Positions 8,348 through 17,470 of a stretch of 40,744 bases of DNA are shown piece after piece. The notes beneath the pieces are model-generated. The model ran no database searches. It saw only the letters and a list, made by a program, of their open reading frames with translations, and had not been told where the DNA came from. Every line of letters begins with the position of its first letter. The stretch's first letter is position 1. The translations under genes were made by a program, and so were the position numbers. Source of the DNA: Lachnospiraceae bacterium (GTDB taxonomy: Bacteria > Bacillota > Clostridia > Lachnospirales > Lachnospiraceae). The stretch lies in assembly GCA_022792335.1 (NCBI GenBank), contig JAAWAV010000058.1, positions 1 to 40,744 of the forward strand, read 5' to 3'.

Positions 8348-8860
8348 ATGGTTTTGATGATCGATACAACGATAAAACATATAGGAGAGCAAATTGCAGA
8401 GGAATTACTTCACAATGGTGGAAATCCAGCCGAATTTGAATTGATCGACACTACCGGGATGAATATTTCTCACTGTGTCGGCTGTAATTACTGCTGGCTC
8501 AAAACGCCGGGAATATGCGCCATCAAAGACGATTATACACCGATTTTAAAAAAGATAAGTAACGCTGATCAGGTCTGGCTAATTTCGGATACGCACTTTG
8601 GATTTGTCTCCTATCAGACTAAAAACATTGCAGACAGGGTGTTGCCTCTTGTCACGATGTATCTGAAAATCGAGGACGGGCAGACGCGTCATGTCATGCG
8701 CTATGATCATCAGCCGAATATTGGGATTATCTATACCGGGGATGGCGATCAGGCCTATCTGGAACGGTGGTGCGGGCGCACAGCACTTAATCTGGGAAGC
8801 AGTTCTCTAGGAGTTTTTCCTGCAGAAAACAGAAAGGAGGCGGTTTCATGCATGTTGTAA
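8348..8860 (+). CDS. Flavodoxin-fold NAD(P)H-dependent oxidoreductase with Cys motif
   Basis: This 170-aa protein resembles flavodoxin-like/NADPH-dependent FMN reductase family members with the pattern SHCVGCNYCWLKTPGICAIKD (C-x2-C-x2-C type, residues ~42-62). ISDTHFGFVSYQTKNIADR follows, the usual position of flavin contacts. The N-terminus is short: the phosphate-binding GSPR-type loop found at the start of many relatives is missing, and no better upstream start is visible. It overlaps the next flavodoxin gene by 13 bases, so the two probably act together as a small flavoprotein electron-transfer unit. The substrate is unknown. Confidence 0.82.
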   Translation: MVLMIDTTIKHIGEQIAEELLHNGGNPAEFELIDTTGMNISHCVGCNYCWLKTPGICAIKDDYTPILKKISNADQVWLISDTHFGFVSYQTKNIADRVLPLVTMYLKIEDGQTRHVMRYDHQPNIGIIYTGDGDQAYLERWCGRTALNLGSSSLGVFPAENRKEAVSCML

Positions 8861-9522
8861 TCATCAATGGAAGTCCACGCGTACAAAAATACAGCAACAC
8901 GGAGAAAATCATTGCTTCCTTTGCAAGGGGCTTGTCAGAAAAAGGGGCCTCCTCTGAAATATATGCCATTTCCAACCGTAAATCATGGGAAAACATTCGG
9001 GACGCTTATATAAAAAACGAGGAAATACTGATTGCGCTTCCATTGTATGTGGAATGTATCCCCGGACTTCTTTTGGAGTTTCTGGAAACTCTGCCGAAAA
9101 AGAATGAGCATACAAGAGTTTCGTTTCTTCTACAGAGCGGTTTTGCGGAGGGATGTCAACTTCGATGTGGCGAGGAATTTCTGACGAAGCTGCCGGGATA
9201 TCTGGGTGTTCGCTATGGCGGCTGTCTGGTGAAAGGAAATAATTTCGGAATCCGTTTATTAAATGAAGAAAAGCAGGAACAGAGCACCAAACCCTATCAG
9301 GCGATGGGAGCACTGTTTGCGGAGGGAGACGGGTTCTTCCGTAAAGAAGCAAAGAAATTTACCGGTCCGGAATATTTTCCGCTTCCTGCGCGTTTGATCA
9401 TGCAGTTTGTATTCAAAACCTTTGCCAAAAAGATGTTTCAGAAAGCAGCAGCATCGTGGGGATGCACGGAGCCGCTTGATAAAAAAATATGGGAGGCAAA
9501 TTCCGATTTATCGGGCCGTTGA
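8848..9522 (+). CDS. Flavodoxin-fold NAD(P)H-dependent FMN reductase-like protein
   Basis: The 224-aa protein starts with a classic FMN phosphate-binding loop (MHVVIINGSPRVQKYSNTEK). ILIALPLYVECIPGLLLEFL follows around residues 60-80, as in flavodoxin-like quinone/FMN reductases. The C-terminal part holds a hydrophobic helix (LIMQFVFKTFAKKMF). AGAAAGGAGG lies 7-8 nt before the ATG, inside the end of the upstream gene. Its partner upstream lacks the GSPR loop while this one has it, which suggests complementary subunits. That pairing is inferred. The physiological electron acceptor cannot be told from sequence. Confidence 0.85.
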   Translation: MHVVIINGSPRVQKYSNTEKIIASFARGLSEKGASSEIYAISNRKSWENIRDAYIKNEEILIALPLYVECIPGLLLEFLETLPKKNEHTRVSFLLQSGFAEGCQLRCGEEFLTKLPGYLGVRYGGCLVKGNNFGIRLLNEEKQEQSTKPYQAMGALFAEGDGFFRKEAKKFTGPEYFPLPARLIMQFVFKTFAKKMFQKAAASWGCTEPLDKKIWEANSDLSGR

Positions 9523-9530
9523 AACGCACG

Positions 9531-9574
9531 AACAGGGCGGCGGGGGCAGGTATTGACTATCCCGCTGTCCTGTT
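9531..9574 (+). terminator. Terminator-like hairpin after flavodoxin genes
   Basis: Positions 9531-9544 and 9561-9574 can form a 14-bp stem with two G-T wobbles around a 16-nt loop, followed by TGTTTGTT on the plus strand. It lies in the gap between converging genes (flavodoxin pair on plus, phosphodiesterase on minus). The minus-strand side lacks a T-tract, so it most likely works for the plus strand. Confidence 0.55.
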
Positions 9575-9629
9575 TGTTATCGTTCCATATCCTGCGGTCT
9601 TGCCCTTCATCACGTCTTTGAAACTATGT

Positions 9630-10352
9630 TTACAGATAGATTTCCGGTTCATTTAAAAATACATCTGTAATTCCCTGCTCTTCCAGAGTTTTCAGATTTA
9701 ACTTTGTCCCCGTCGGTTTTTCTGGGTACAGATGTCCTGACAGCCAGGCCCGTACTGTATAGCCTTCGATTCTTTCCCTTGGCAAATCCATTTCGCGCCA
9801 GAAGGGATGAAGCGCACTGGCCCCACAGCCTTTTGCCTTAAACAGACAGTCTGATACTCTGCTGTCCAGAATCCCGATTTCTGCCTGCGGCTCCAACTCC
9901 AGAATCCGTTCCAGGGACAGGGCATAAAAAGAAGAATATACGATCTGTCTCTGTAACCCTCTTCTTCTCACCATTTCCACAATTTTTTCTTCGATGCCTT
10001 TTTCCAAAAGATTTCTGGTTTTTAGCTCAATATTTAATTTCATCCCCATCCTTAATGTTTTCTCCGTCAGATCAAAGACTTCTTCCATGGTAAGGATGGA
10101 CTGACTCGGCGCCAGATCTGCATAAATATGAAGCCGTTTTAGCTGAACCAGGGAATAATCCCTTACAAATCCGATTCCCTCCGTGGTTCTATCCACTCTT
10201 TCATCATGGATAACCACCACTTCCCCATCTTTTGTCATCTGAATGTCAAGCTCAATTCCTTCAAGATTCTCAAGCTCCATGGCCTTCTCAAAAGCAAGCT
10301 GTGTATTCTCCGGATACCTTTGACTGCATCCCCGATGCGCCCATATCTTCAT
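9630..10352 (-). CDS. ugpQ: Glycerophosphodiester phosphodiesterase
   Basis: The 240-aa protein is a cytosolic-type GDPD, hydrolysing glycerophosphodiesters to glycerol-3-phosphate plus alcohol. It begins with the family signature WAHRGCSQRYPENTQLAFEKA (catalytic H-R). GIELDIQMTKDGEVVVIHDE follows, carrying the metal-binding E, D and second H, then LNIELKT. There is no signal peptide. It is the last minus-strand gene of the glycan locus, 89 nt after ugd. Its presence beside CDP-glycerol-type enzymes suggests glycerophosphate recycling or supply for the polymer, which is inference. The gene symbol reflects the family rather than a proven orthologue. Confidence 0.93.
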   Translation of the reverse strand: MKIWAHRGCSQRYPENTQLAFEKAMELENLEGIELDIQMTKDGEVVVIHDERVDRTTEGIGFVRDYSLVQLKRLHIYADLAPSQSILTMEEVFDLTEKTLRMGMKLNIELKTRNLLEKGIEEKIVEMVRRRGLQRQIVYSSFYALSLERILELEPQAEIGILDSRVSDCLFKAKGCGASALHPFWREMDLPRERIEGYTVRAWLSGHLYPEKPTGTKLNLKTLEEQGITDVFLNEPEIYL

Positions 10353-10441
10353 CTTTTTCTATCCTCTGCTTTCTTAGAATCCCTTTCCTGTCGCAATGAT
10401 TTCTATTTCTGTAAAGTATCGGTTTTTCCGCAGTTCCTCCT

Positions 10442-11683
10442 CTAATCGCGCAAAAAAATGTCGCGTGTATAAACTTTATCTTTGACATCATCTAAACAGG
10501 GATGATACCGATTGGCAATTATAATTTGACATTGCTGTTTAAACCAATTCAAATCATTGACGACCTGATTCCCCTCAAATGTACTTCCATCCTCAAGGGA
10601 CGGTTCATAAACAAGGACTTCCGCTCCTTTTTCTTTTATTCTCTTCATGACTCCCTGGATAGAACTTTGGCGGAAATTGTCACTATTTGTTTTCATAGAC
10701 AGCCGGTATACACCAATCACTCGTTTTTCTCTGCATTCACTCCCTGTTTTTTGTTTTGCGTTCGCTTGATCTGCCAATTCCAGTACACGCTCTGCAATAA
10801 AATCTTTGCGGGTCCTATTGCTTTCTACAATAGCCTGGATCAAATTCTCCGGTACGTCTTTATAATTTGCCAGCAACTGTTTTGTATCTTTCGGTAAACA
10901 ATATCCCCCATATCCAAAACTGGGATTGTTGTAATAGGTCCCTATTCGAGGGTCCAGGCAAACTCCTGCAATGAGTTGTTGTGGATTTAGCCCTTTTACT
11001 TCCGCATATGTATCAAGTTCGTTAAAAAACGATACCCGTAACGCCAGATACGTATTGGCGAACAACTTCACTGCTTCTGCTTCCGTAAATCCCATAAATA
11101 GCGTATCAATTTTATCTTTTATGGCTCCTTCCTGCAGTAATTCAGCAAATACATGAGCGGCCTCTATCAAACGTTTATCCGTCTTATCTGTTCCGACAAT
11201 AATTCTGCTTGGATACAGATTGTCATACAAGGCTTTTGATTCGCGGAGAAATTCCGGACTAAAAAGAAGATTCCTATTTCCCGTTTTCTCACGAATCATC
11301 TGCGTATAGCCGACTGGAACTGTACTTTTTATTACAATCATCGCATTCGGCGCATACTTCATAGCCAAATGGATGACAGCTTCCACAGCGCCTGTATCAA
11401 AAAAGTTTTTGTTCGCATCATAATTTGTCGGAGCGGCAACGATGATAAAATCCGCCCCTGTGTAAGCTTCCTTCGCATTTATCGTCGCGACCAGATTCAG
11501 CTTTTTTTCTGTCAGATATTTCTCAATATAAGTATCCGAAATCGGAGATTTCCGCTTGTTGATCATGTCTACCTTTTCTGGAACAATATCAACGGCGTAC
11601 ACCTGATGATGTTGACTAAGCAAAATAGCGATGGAAAGCCCGACATAGCCTGTACCGGCCACGGCAATTTTCATGTTTCCCAT
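10442..11683 (-). CDS. ugd: UDP-glucose 6-dehydrogenase
   Basis: Ugd oxidises UDP-glucose to UDP-glucuronate with two NAD+. The 413-aa protein has the N-terminal Rossmann motif [15 protein letters not shown], then [11 protein letters not shown] and [11 protein letters not shown]. The segment [20 protein letters not shown] follows, and the catalytic cysteine motif is [12 protein letters not shown]. Full length for the family. It overlaps the preceding isomerase-like gene by 13 bases, so it belongs to the same operon. It implies that glucuronate or a derivative is part of the glycan. A second in-frame ATG three codons in is an equally possible start. Confidence 0.95.
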   Translation of the reverse strand: MGNMKIAVAGTGYVGLSIAILLSQHHQVYAVDIVPEKVDMINKRKSPISDTYIEKYLTEKKLNLVATINAKEAYTGADFIIVAAPTNYDANKNFFDTGAVEAVIHLAMKYAPNAMIVIKSTVPVGYTQMIREKTGNRNLLFSPEFLRESKALYDNLYPSRIIVGTDKTDKRLIEAAHVFAELLQEGAIKDKIDTLFMGFTEAEAVKLFANTYLALRVSFFNELDTYAEVKGLNPQQLIAGVCLDPRIGTYYNNPSFGYGGYCLPKDTKQLLANYKDVPENLIQAIVESNRTRKDFIAERVLELADQANAKQKTGSECREKRVIGVYRLSMKTNSDNFRQSSIQGVMKRIKEKGAEVLVYEPSLEDGSTFEGNQVVNDLNWFKQQCQIIIANRYHPCLDDVKDKVYTRDIFLRD

Positions 11684-12660
11684 AGTTTATAACTCATCTC
11701 TTCTTTCATGCTCTCATTACGAATTGCTTCTGAAAAATATTCTCCAATCCTGGCAATCAAGGACAACACATCCATGTTCATTTCTTCCGGAAATGAAGCG
11801 AGTACCGGCGCCGTCTCAAAGCTTAGCACGCCGTCAAATCCTATTTTTTTCAATCCCCGTATCCACCCGTTCCAGTCTGTAGAAGGCTGATTTTCCCTCG
11901 TTTTGGTAAAAGTAAAGGGAATCTGATGCAAATCAGAAACCCCGTCGTTGTCATGGATATGCAACACTTTGAGGCGGTGGTCAAGAGTTGTCAGAAAGGA
12001 TTCAAAATCGATTCCCACCAGATTGGCATGCCCCGTATCAAAACAGAATCCAAATACCTCCGCCTGATACTGTTCATTCATCCGGTCAATTCGTTCTGCC
12101 GCCTTCCTGGCATTGCAGCAGGGGCCTTCCACCAGATGTCCTCCCAAACCCTCGTAAAGATTTTCCAAGCATATGGTAATCCCCATTTCCTTTGCCATCG
12201 GAGCCAGCGTATCTAAAAACGCTTCTGTCCGCTTCCATTCTGCCTCCTCAGAACCCAGAAAATAGGCAAGTTTAAAACCGTGGACCACAAGATGGGGGCA
12301 GTCGAAAAAGGAACACACCGCCATACTTTTAGGAGCAACCACATTCCAAAGATAGTCGTTGAGTTCTTGAGTACCCTGGGGCACATAATTGGGATAAGGC
12401 ATATGAAGCTGGTTGATAGCAATCCCCGCCGCCTGAGCTCCGTATTTATGGGGAGTAAAATACTGTTCCAGTTCTGAAACGGAACGGTCAAAAAACCGGT
12501 TGTTTTCCGACCGGTAGAGAGAATGATTGGACAGGTAGCTGTTTAAGCTGAAATCCGCGCAGGAAAAGCCTGCCCGCCTCATCTGTGCAAATCCTTCCTC
12601 CGGGGCGCTGTCTATCACAATATTTTTTGTCTGAACTCCAATCCGCAACATATCACTCAT
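11671..12660 (-). CDS. Sugar phosphate isomerase/epimerase (AP endonuclease 2-like TIM barrel)
   Basis: This 329-aa protein shows the xylose isomerase-like TIM-barrel pattern. INQLHMPYP lies near residue 105, then ICLENLYEG with a metal-binding [13 protein letters not shown] carries the D-x-x-H pair, [11 protein letters not shown] the H/D, and SFETAPV closes the series. These residues normally bind a divalent metal and act in sugar isomerisation or epimerisation; the substrate is unknown. It overlaps the upstream paralogue by 8 bases and the downstream ugd by 13. It lacks the extra C-terminal Rossmann-like module present on the paralogue next to it. Confidence 0.85.
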   Translation of the reverse strand: MSDMLRIGVQTKNIVIDSAPEEGFAQMRRAGFSCADFSLNSYLSNHSLYRSENNRFFDRSVSELEQYFTPHKYGAQAAGIAINQLHMPYPNYVPQGTQELNDYLWNVVAPKSMAVCSFFDCPHLVVHGFKLAYFLGSEEAEWKRTEAFLDTLAPMAKEMGITICLENLYEGLGGHLVEGPCCNARKAAERIDRMNEQYQAEVFGFCFDTGHANLVGIDFESFLTTLDHRLKVLHIHDNDGVSDLHQIPFTFTKTRENQPSTDWNGWIRGLKKIGFDGVLSFETAPVLASFPEEMNMDVLSLIARIGEYFSEAIRNESMKEEMSYKLWET

Positions 12661-13933
12661 TCCTTTTCAGCCTGTCAACATAAAACGACGGCATATACTC
12701 GTCATTAAAAAATGCAATCTCATTTTCAATTCCCATCCCGCGAATCTGACGTTCAATTTCCCGATAATAGATATTGCAGATAAAGATGGCACAGTCTTTT
12801 GGCAAACATTTCAGACTTTCCGGAGGCTTTACCTCCAGCCCGCAGAACTTTGTTCCCCAGAGTTTCTGATTGTTGTCACAGGTAAACAGGGGCGGGTACA
12901 TCTCTCCATAGCATTTCATATAGTTGCGGCACATATTTCCCGCGCCAAAAAGGACCATCGAAGGATGTTCTTTCAAAAACTGTTCCATCCTTACCTGCCA
13001 CCGGAAATATTCTAACGTCGCTTTTGCAAGCCCCAGAAGTTTGGGACGAAGTAAGGGTGAAAATGCTGCAGCCGTATCTGCAAAATCCAGGATCAGCTGG
13101 CCTTCAAACTGGATTTCCCTAAGGCCCCGAATCAGTCCCAGCCAGTCTGTCTGCGGCCGCCCTCCCGTTCCAAAACAGGTAAAAGGCAGAGCCGATACTT
13201 CCTCCCTTCCGTTGCAATCGCGCAAAATCACCGCTTTGATCCGGCTTCCCATGGAAAGGACGAACTCCCTCATATTTTGTCCGCATAAATTACAGACCCC
13301 TGTGTCCATGCAGAATCCGAAACGTTTCTCTCCAGCCGCTTCATTCAGCCGGTCCACCCACCAGGCGGCCTCTTCTGCTTCAGAGCAGATTCCACGAATC
13401 TGATGTCCGTTTACATCCCTGCACTGATTTTCCAGAAGAATGGTTATCCCATGTTCTCCTGCAACGCGGGCCAGCTTCAGATAATATTCCCGGTTTCTTT
13501 TCCACTCCTCTTCCTTCCCTCCCCTACCAAAAAGGGGGCTGACTATGAGATCGCTGGCGCCGGCTTTCTTACACACCTTAAGACTCTCCTTCGCCAAATC
13601 AAACAGCAGCCCGTTTAAGTCCTGGCGCTTCGTATTTCTCAACAGATATGGCGCGCGGACTGTCCGGGTACGCAGTCTGGCTTTTTCATATTGTTCCAGC
13701 AATGGCTTCGCCCTGAAATACAGTTCTGAGGGATGTTCCGATACCAGGACCTTTCCCCCTTCTTTTCTAGCCTTTTGGAGAGGCTCTTCTCCCAGAGTTT
13801 CCAGCTCCCAGGCGGAACAGAATCCGGACAGATCAAGCAGAACGTCATCCACTCCCGCTCCCACAAGATCCTGGATTCCCTGACCGGGACGGTCTGTGTC
13901 GAGAATCCCTCCCGGAGTATTGATCATATCCAT
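12653..13933 (-). CDS. Sugar isomerase-like TIM barrel fused to Rossmann-like module
   Basis: Residues ~1-315 form a second xylose isomerase-like barrel, paralogous to the next gene. Features are ILLENQCRD, FCMDTGVCNLCG and IKAVILRDCNG. The D-x-x-H of the paralogue reads D-T-G-V-C here, so one metal ligand seems lost and activity may differ. Residues ~324-420 are the small module common to this locus: MVLFGAGN (FGAG 329-332), then TCDNNQKLWGTKFCGLEV and IFICNIYYREIERQI. It sits 62 nt downstream of the four-domain fusion gene. It could bind a sugar without catalysing isomerisation; this is inference. Confidence 0.8.
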   Translation of the reverse strand: MDMINTPGGILDTDRPGQGIQDLVGAGVDDVLLDLSGFCSAWELETLGEEPLQKARKEGGKVLVSEHPSELYFRAKPLLEQYEKARLRTRTVRAPYLLRNTKRQDLNGLLFDLAKESLKVCKKAGASDLIVSPLFGRGGKEEEWKRNREYYLKLARVAGEHGITILLENQCRDVNGHQIRGICSEAEEAAWWVDRLNEAAGEKRFGFCMDTGVCNLCGQNMREFVLSMGSRIKAVILRDCNGREEVSALPFTCFGTGGRPQTDWLGLIRGLREIQFEGQLILDFADTAAAFSPLLRPKLLGLAKATLEYFRWQVRMEQFLKEHPSMVLFGAGNMCRNYMKCYGEMYPPLFTCDNNQKLWGTKFCGLEVKPPESLKCLPKDCAIFICNIYYREIERQIRGMGIENEIAFFNDEYMPSFYVDRLKRNE

Positions 13934-13995
13934 TTCTTTGCCCTCCAGATTTCAGTGCCTGTCCTGATGTCAAAGCAGAAGTCTTCCCTGCTCCT

Positions 13996-16242
13996 CTACA
14001 ACAGATTTTTATCAATCAATTTTTTGATTTTTGTCGAACTTGTACTCTTCGTATAGGGGAAAAACTCCATCTGTGCTCCATGTTTTTCTAAAAATTCTTT
14101 TTCCGACAGCCAGTCCGGATTTTCCGCATAATCACTCCCTGAAAACTGACAGTCAAAATGATGGAGTCTCCATGCGTCCCGCGTCCCGCCGAAATTCAAA
14201 GGAATCTCCGCCACTTCGTCCACATACCGGCAGGAGCGCACCAGTTCTGCCCGCTCCTCATAAGGCACAAACGGTTCTACTTTTTTAAATTTCCGCACTC
14301 CCTCATCCGTCACTACGCCGACAATCAGATAATCGCACTGCTCCTTGGCACGTTTAAACATATTTAAATGCCCCAGGTGAAACAAGTCAAAGACACCTGC
14401 TATGTATCCCACATGGTACTTCTTTTTGTCTGTGGGATTCTCTTTTTCTGAAGTATCCTGTACCACGACAGGCTTCCGCTTCCTGGGATAATCTCTGTGG
14501 GAATCAAAAATGCTGTATTCCGTCACGTTCATCTGATCCAGTTGTTTCATAACCGACAGATAATTTTTGATACAGATCAATACCTTATATTCCCCTGAGC
14601 TCATTCGCCGCAAAATTTCAGGCGACTGAATCTCAATCCCCTCTAACTTCTCCCCCCATGTTTCTCCATTGTTGTCGACAATCGCATATACTGGATAATC
14701 CTGTCCATAAAGCGCCAGAAACTTTTTTGTAAAATTGCCGGAGCCAAACAGAATTAATTTCCGTGTATCTGCATTCCGGAAAATATCGACAAACAGACGC
14801 TCGTAATCTTCCTGTGAATAATTCATGCGCTGGCGGTTGGAATGAACCACCTCTCCATTGCGTCTGCAGGATTCATGATAAACGCGAAGTTCCTTCTCCT
14901 TTCGCAGATCTGACAGGAAATCCCACTCCATTTTTCGGAACTTTTCTAACTGTTTTGTCAGTCCGTACCGTTCAAAAAGCGTTTCCATAGGAAGTCTTTT
15001 ATTCAGTTCCACACTGCCTGCATATAGCGTCGCAATCATGCGGGTAATGATTGCATTAGCCGGATAATATTCTTCCCGAAATTCCTGATCATAAAATACA
15101 AAGGTGTCGTCCAGATAAAAGCTGTTCAGGGGAACCATATCCACATACCCATAACGCAAGATTACGCCTTCGCCGTCCCCCCTGTCGCTGCGCACCGTCT
15201 CTGAAGATTGCAATATCAAATCCCGGAACTGATCAAACTTTTGTAAAAATTCTTCCGTATCTTTTAAAAGCAGGCGCTTCAGATATGCATGTCCTGTTTC
15301 CCCCTCAATATAAGGCATACGATAAACGCCGTTTTCCATCTTTGCTTCTACCACCCGTATTCCGTGCGCCGCCAGATCCTGCCCGTGCTTTATCATCTGT
15401 TCCAGTCTCACCTGTCCCAAAGTCTCTGCCGCTCGCTTCTCCACAATACCCGACTGACGTATCACCGTAAAAAGTCCGCGTTCTCTCCCCCGCTCCATGG
15501 AGCTGGTCACATGAAGGATATCTGAAAAATTCCCGCTCGGAGTACATTCGATCAGGTAGGCGTTCGCCATCGAATGAAACATTCCGTTGGCAACCAGATC
15601 GGAGTACAGACACTCCTCCTCTAAAAACACAGAGTTCGGATAATGATACGTCGGAAACACTCTTCCTGAAAGATCTTCATTTGGCAGATAATCCTCTCTG
15701 TAAATCAGAGCCGGATTATTCAGATCCGAAAGAACAGAATAAAAACGATTTTTTCCCCATCCGGTCCTCTCCAGCATCTCTTTCAGTTCTGCCTTACTGT
15801 ACATCCTTCCCTGAAACGTATCTTCCTTTTTCGCATACGCCCTGCGATACCCCTCCACGCCGTCAAAGTTCCTCTCTGTATAAGGATCCCTGTCTCCGCA
15901 GAAATACCGGAGCCCAAGGCGATTGTTCATGCCGAGAAGCAGACTGCCTTCTGGTTTCAATAAGTTCCGAAGCTCTTTCAGTATCCATTCTGGATGAGGT
16001 TGTTGTTCCAATGTCGCTACTGATAGAATATAATCAAATTTCTTTCTATCTTTTTGCCGCCAGTTCTCTTCACAAATCTGTTCACACAGAACGCATACCA
16101 GCTCTTTGACACGTTCTTTCAACATATTTGCTAGGGCATCGTTTTCTTTTCCAAGATACAACATAACACTGTCCGGATGAAACTTATACCACTGTAAGAA
16201 TCCGCTTCGTATTCCGTCTATCAGTTCCTGCTCTTCTTTCAT
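13996..16242 (-). CDS. Four-domain fusion: methyltransferase, kinase-like, Rossmann-like module, cytidylyltransferase
   Basis: The 748-aa protein has four regions. Residues ~1-230 resemble a class I methyltransferase (FDYILSVATLEQ, then LKPEGSLLLGMNNRLGLRYF), although its glycine loop is weak. Residues ~240-430 look like a kinase/aminoglycoside-phosphotransferase fold, with GYVDMVPLNSFYL (D368, N373) and FVFYDQEF (D385) in the order of catalytic and metal-binding loops. Residues ~494-585 are the recurrent module (ILFGSGNF, FGSG 499-502; VDNNGETWG). Residues ~609-745 are a TagD-like nucleotidyltransferase with AGVFDLFHLGHLNMFKRA (HLGH 622-625) and YTKSTSSTKI. A reasonable reading is phosphorylation and cytidylylation of a polyol in one polypeptide, but substrate and methyltransferase activity are unknown. 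It overlaps the next gene by 4 bases on the assigned frames. Confidence 0.85.
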   Translation of the reverse strand: MKEEQELIDGIRSGFLQWYKFHPDSVMLYLGKENDALANMLKERVKELVCVLCEQICEENWRQKDRKKFDYILSVATLEQQPHPEWILKELRNLLKPEGSLLLGMNNRLGLRYFCGDRDPYTERNFDGVEGYRRAYAKKEDTFQGRMYSKAELKEMLERTGWGKNRFYSVLSDLNNPALIYREDYLPNEDLSGRVFPTYHYPNSVFLEEECLYSDLVANGMFHSMANAYLIECTPSGNFSDILHVTSSMERGRERGLFTVIRQSGIVEKRAAETLGQVRLEQMIKHGQDLAAHGIRVVEAKMENGVYRMPYIEGETGHAYLKRLLLKDTEEFLQKFDQFRDLILQSSETVRSDRGDGEGVILRYGYVDMVPLNSFYLDDTFVFYDQEFREEYYPANAIITRMIATLYAGSVELNKRLPMETLFERYGLTKQLEKFRKMEWDFLSDLRKEKELRVYHESCRRNGEVVHSNRQRMNYSQEDYERLFVDIFRNADTRKLILFGSGNFTKKFLALYGQDYPVYAIVDNNGETWGEKLEGIEIQSPEILRRMSSGEYKVLICIKNYLSVMKQLDQMNVTEYSIFDSHRDYPRKRKPVVVQDTSEKENPTDKKKYHVGYIAGVFDLFHLGHLNMFKRAKEQCDYLIVGVVTDEGVRKFKKVEPFVPYEERAELVRSCRYVDEVAEIPLNFGGTRDAWRLHHFDCQFSGSDYAENPDWLSEKEFLEKHGAQMEFFPYTKSTSSTKIKKLIDKNLL

Positions 16243-17444
16243 AATTCTATCCTTCCGCCCTTCCTGTTTCCCCGCGGTACATATTTTTTTATGATATATT
16301 CATAGACAGTACCTGTTATGTTCCCTTCTGCAATCTGCCCCAGTTTATAGGTCAGCTTCTGTATGGAAGCCCCCTTCATGTACTCCTCCATCCGCCGCTG
16401 TTCAAATGGCTCTGTCAGATGTTTTACTAACTCCTGGGCGCCTTCATTATTATAGGGAACCGCTTTGAACTGCGCTTTCACTTCCGGAAAAGTATTACAT
16501 CCTATGGCAATCACATAATCTATCATAAAATAATATTTGAGCTTATCGTGGAGAGAAAAATAATAGAAAAAACTTTCCATCAGAAATGCAAATATGCGCT
16601 CCCCACTTCGTTTTACATACAGAAACCATCCACTCCACATGGCGTCTGTGCAGTACTGTGTCTCTGGCAGGTTTCGCGTATAAATCGGGTACTCTAACAT
16701 GGTTTTTTCTAATGGCTGGCAAATCAACAGCGTAGCGTCCAGCCAGAAGCCTCCATACCGATATAGCAGAGTTGCCCTTATCATATCAGAAAGGGCCGTC
16801 AGCGTGATGGATCCTCTTTGCACCTTTTCCGTAATATATTCCGGCAGGCTAATATAATCTCTGTAATTATCCTCTGTGATCACCACATGCCGTACCCCTT
16901 CGGGCAAATTCTTTCTCTGACTTTCCAGACAGGCCTGAACGAGTTCTGGCGCCCGAGTCTCTCCTTGCCACCAACAGGTCCATGCTGTGATTTCTTCTGT
17001 GCAAATCGGCTGATTTTCTCCCGACAGATTTCCTGGAAAACCATCGATAAAGGGCTGTAAACTTTTTTTCATGTCCAAGTACGCTTCCCTTTGAAACATG
17101 TTAAAATCAATCTGAACCATATTTGCTCCTGTATCTTTTAAAAGTTCATAGATCTCGCCCGCATACCGATGTCCCAGCGTCAAAAGCACACAATCTCCCG
17201 GGCCAATCGTTGCTCTATAATATCCGATAACCGGGATTCCTCTGATTGTATCGGGATTCCTATCTGGATCCGTAACTAAAATATTTTTTATTTTTTTCAA
17301 ATACATTCGGTCCAGTTTTTCCAGCTCCTGCAAAACAACATCCAGATAATAACCCGCCCCATAGAAACAAATTTCTTCGTAAGAATTTAACAATCTTTCC
17401 AGCGCTTCCACTGTTTTTAACAGATACATCCGATTTTCTTTCAT
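16239..17444 (-). CDS. Caps_synth/GT32-type glycosyltransferase with N-terminal Rossmann-like module
   Basis: I chose the ATG at 17444 because GGAAAGG lies 6 nt before it; an in-frame TTG at 17474 has no clear ribosome site. The protein is 401 aa. Residues ~22-115 are the recurrent module (ICFYGAGYY, YGAG 28-31). Residues ~147-400 match capsular polysaccharide synthesis proteins/GT32. They carry ITAWTCWWQGE, LSDMIRATLLYRYGG and the D-x-D-like WLDAT (D236). The enzyme would transfer a sugar to the growing glycan in the cytoplasm; donor and acceptor are unknown. It ends where the four-domain fusion begins, overlapping by 4 bases. Confidence 0.88.
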   Translation of the reverse strand: MKENRMYLLKTVEALERLLNSYEEICFYGAGYYLDVVLQELEKLDRMYLKKIKNILVTDPDRNPDTIRGIPVIGYYRATIGPGDCVLLTLGHRYAGEIYELLKDTGANMVQIDFNMFQREAYLDMKKSLQPFIDGFPGNLSGENQPICTEEITAWTCWWQGETRAPELVQACLESQRKNLPEGVRHVVITEDNYRDYISLPEYITEKVQRGSITLTALSDMIRATLLYRYGGFWLDATLLICQPLEKTMLEYPIYTRNLPETQYCTDAMWSGWFLYVKRSGERIFAFLMESFFYYFSLHDKLKYYFMIDYVIAIGCNTFPEVKAQFKAVPYNNEGAQELVKHLTEPFEQRRMEEYMKGASIQKLTYKLGQIAEGNITGTVYEYIIKKYVPRGNRKGGRIEL

Positions 17445-17470
17445 CTGGATCCTTTCCGTAAAAGGCGCCC

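Noticed and set aside
10288..10491. A small minus-strand frame upstream of the phosphodiesterase gene.
   Set aside because: It overlaps the starts and ends of two firm genes in another frame and has no recognisable features.
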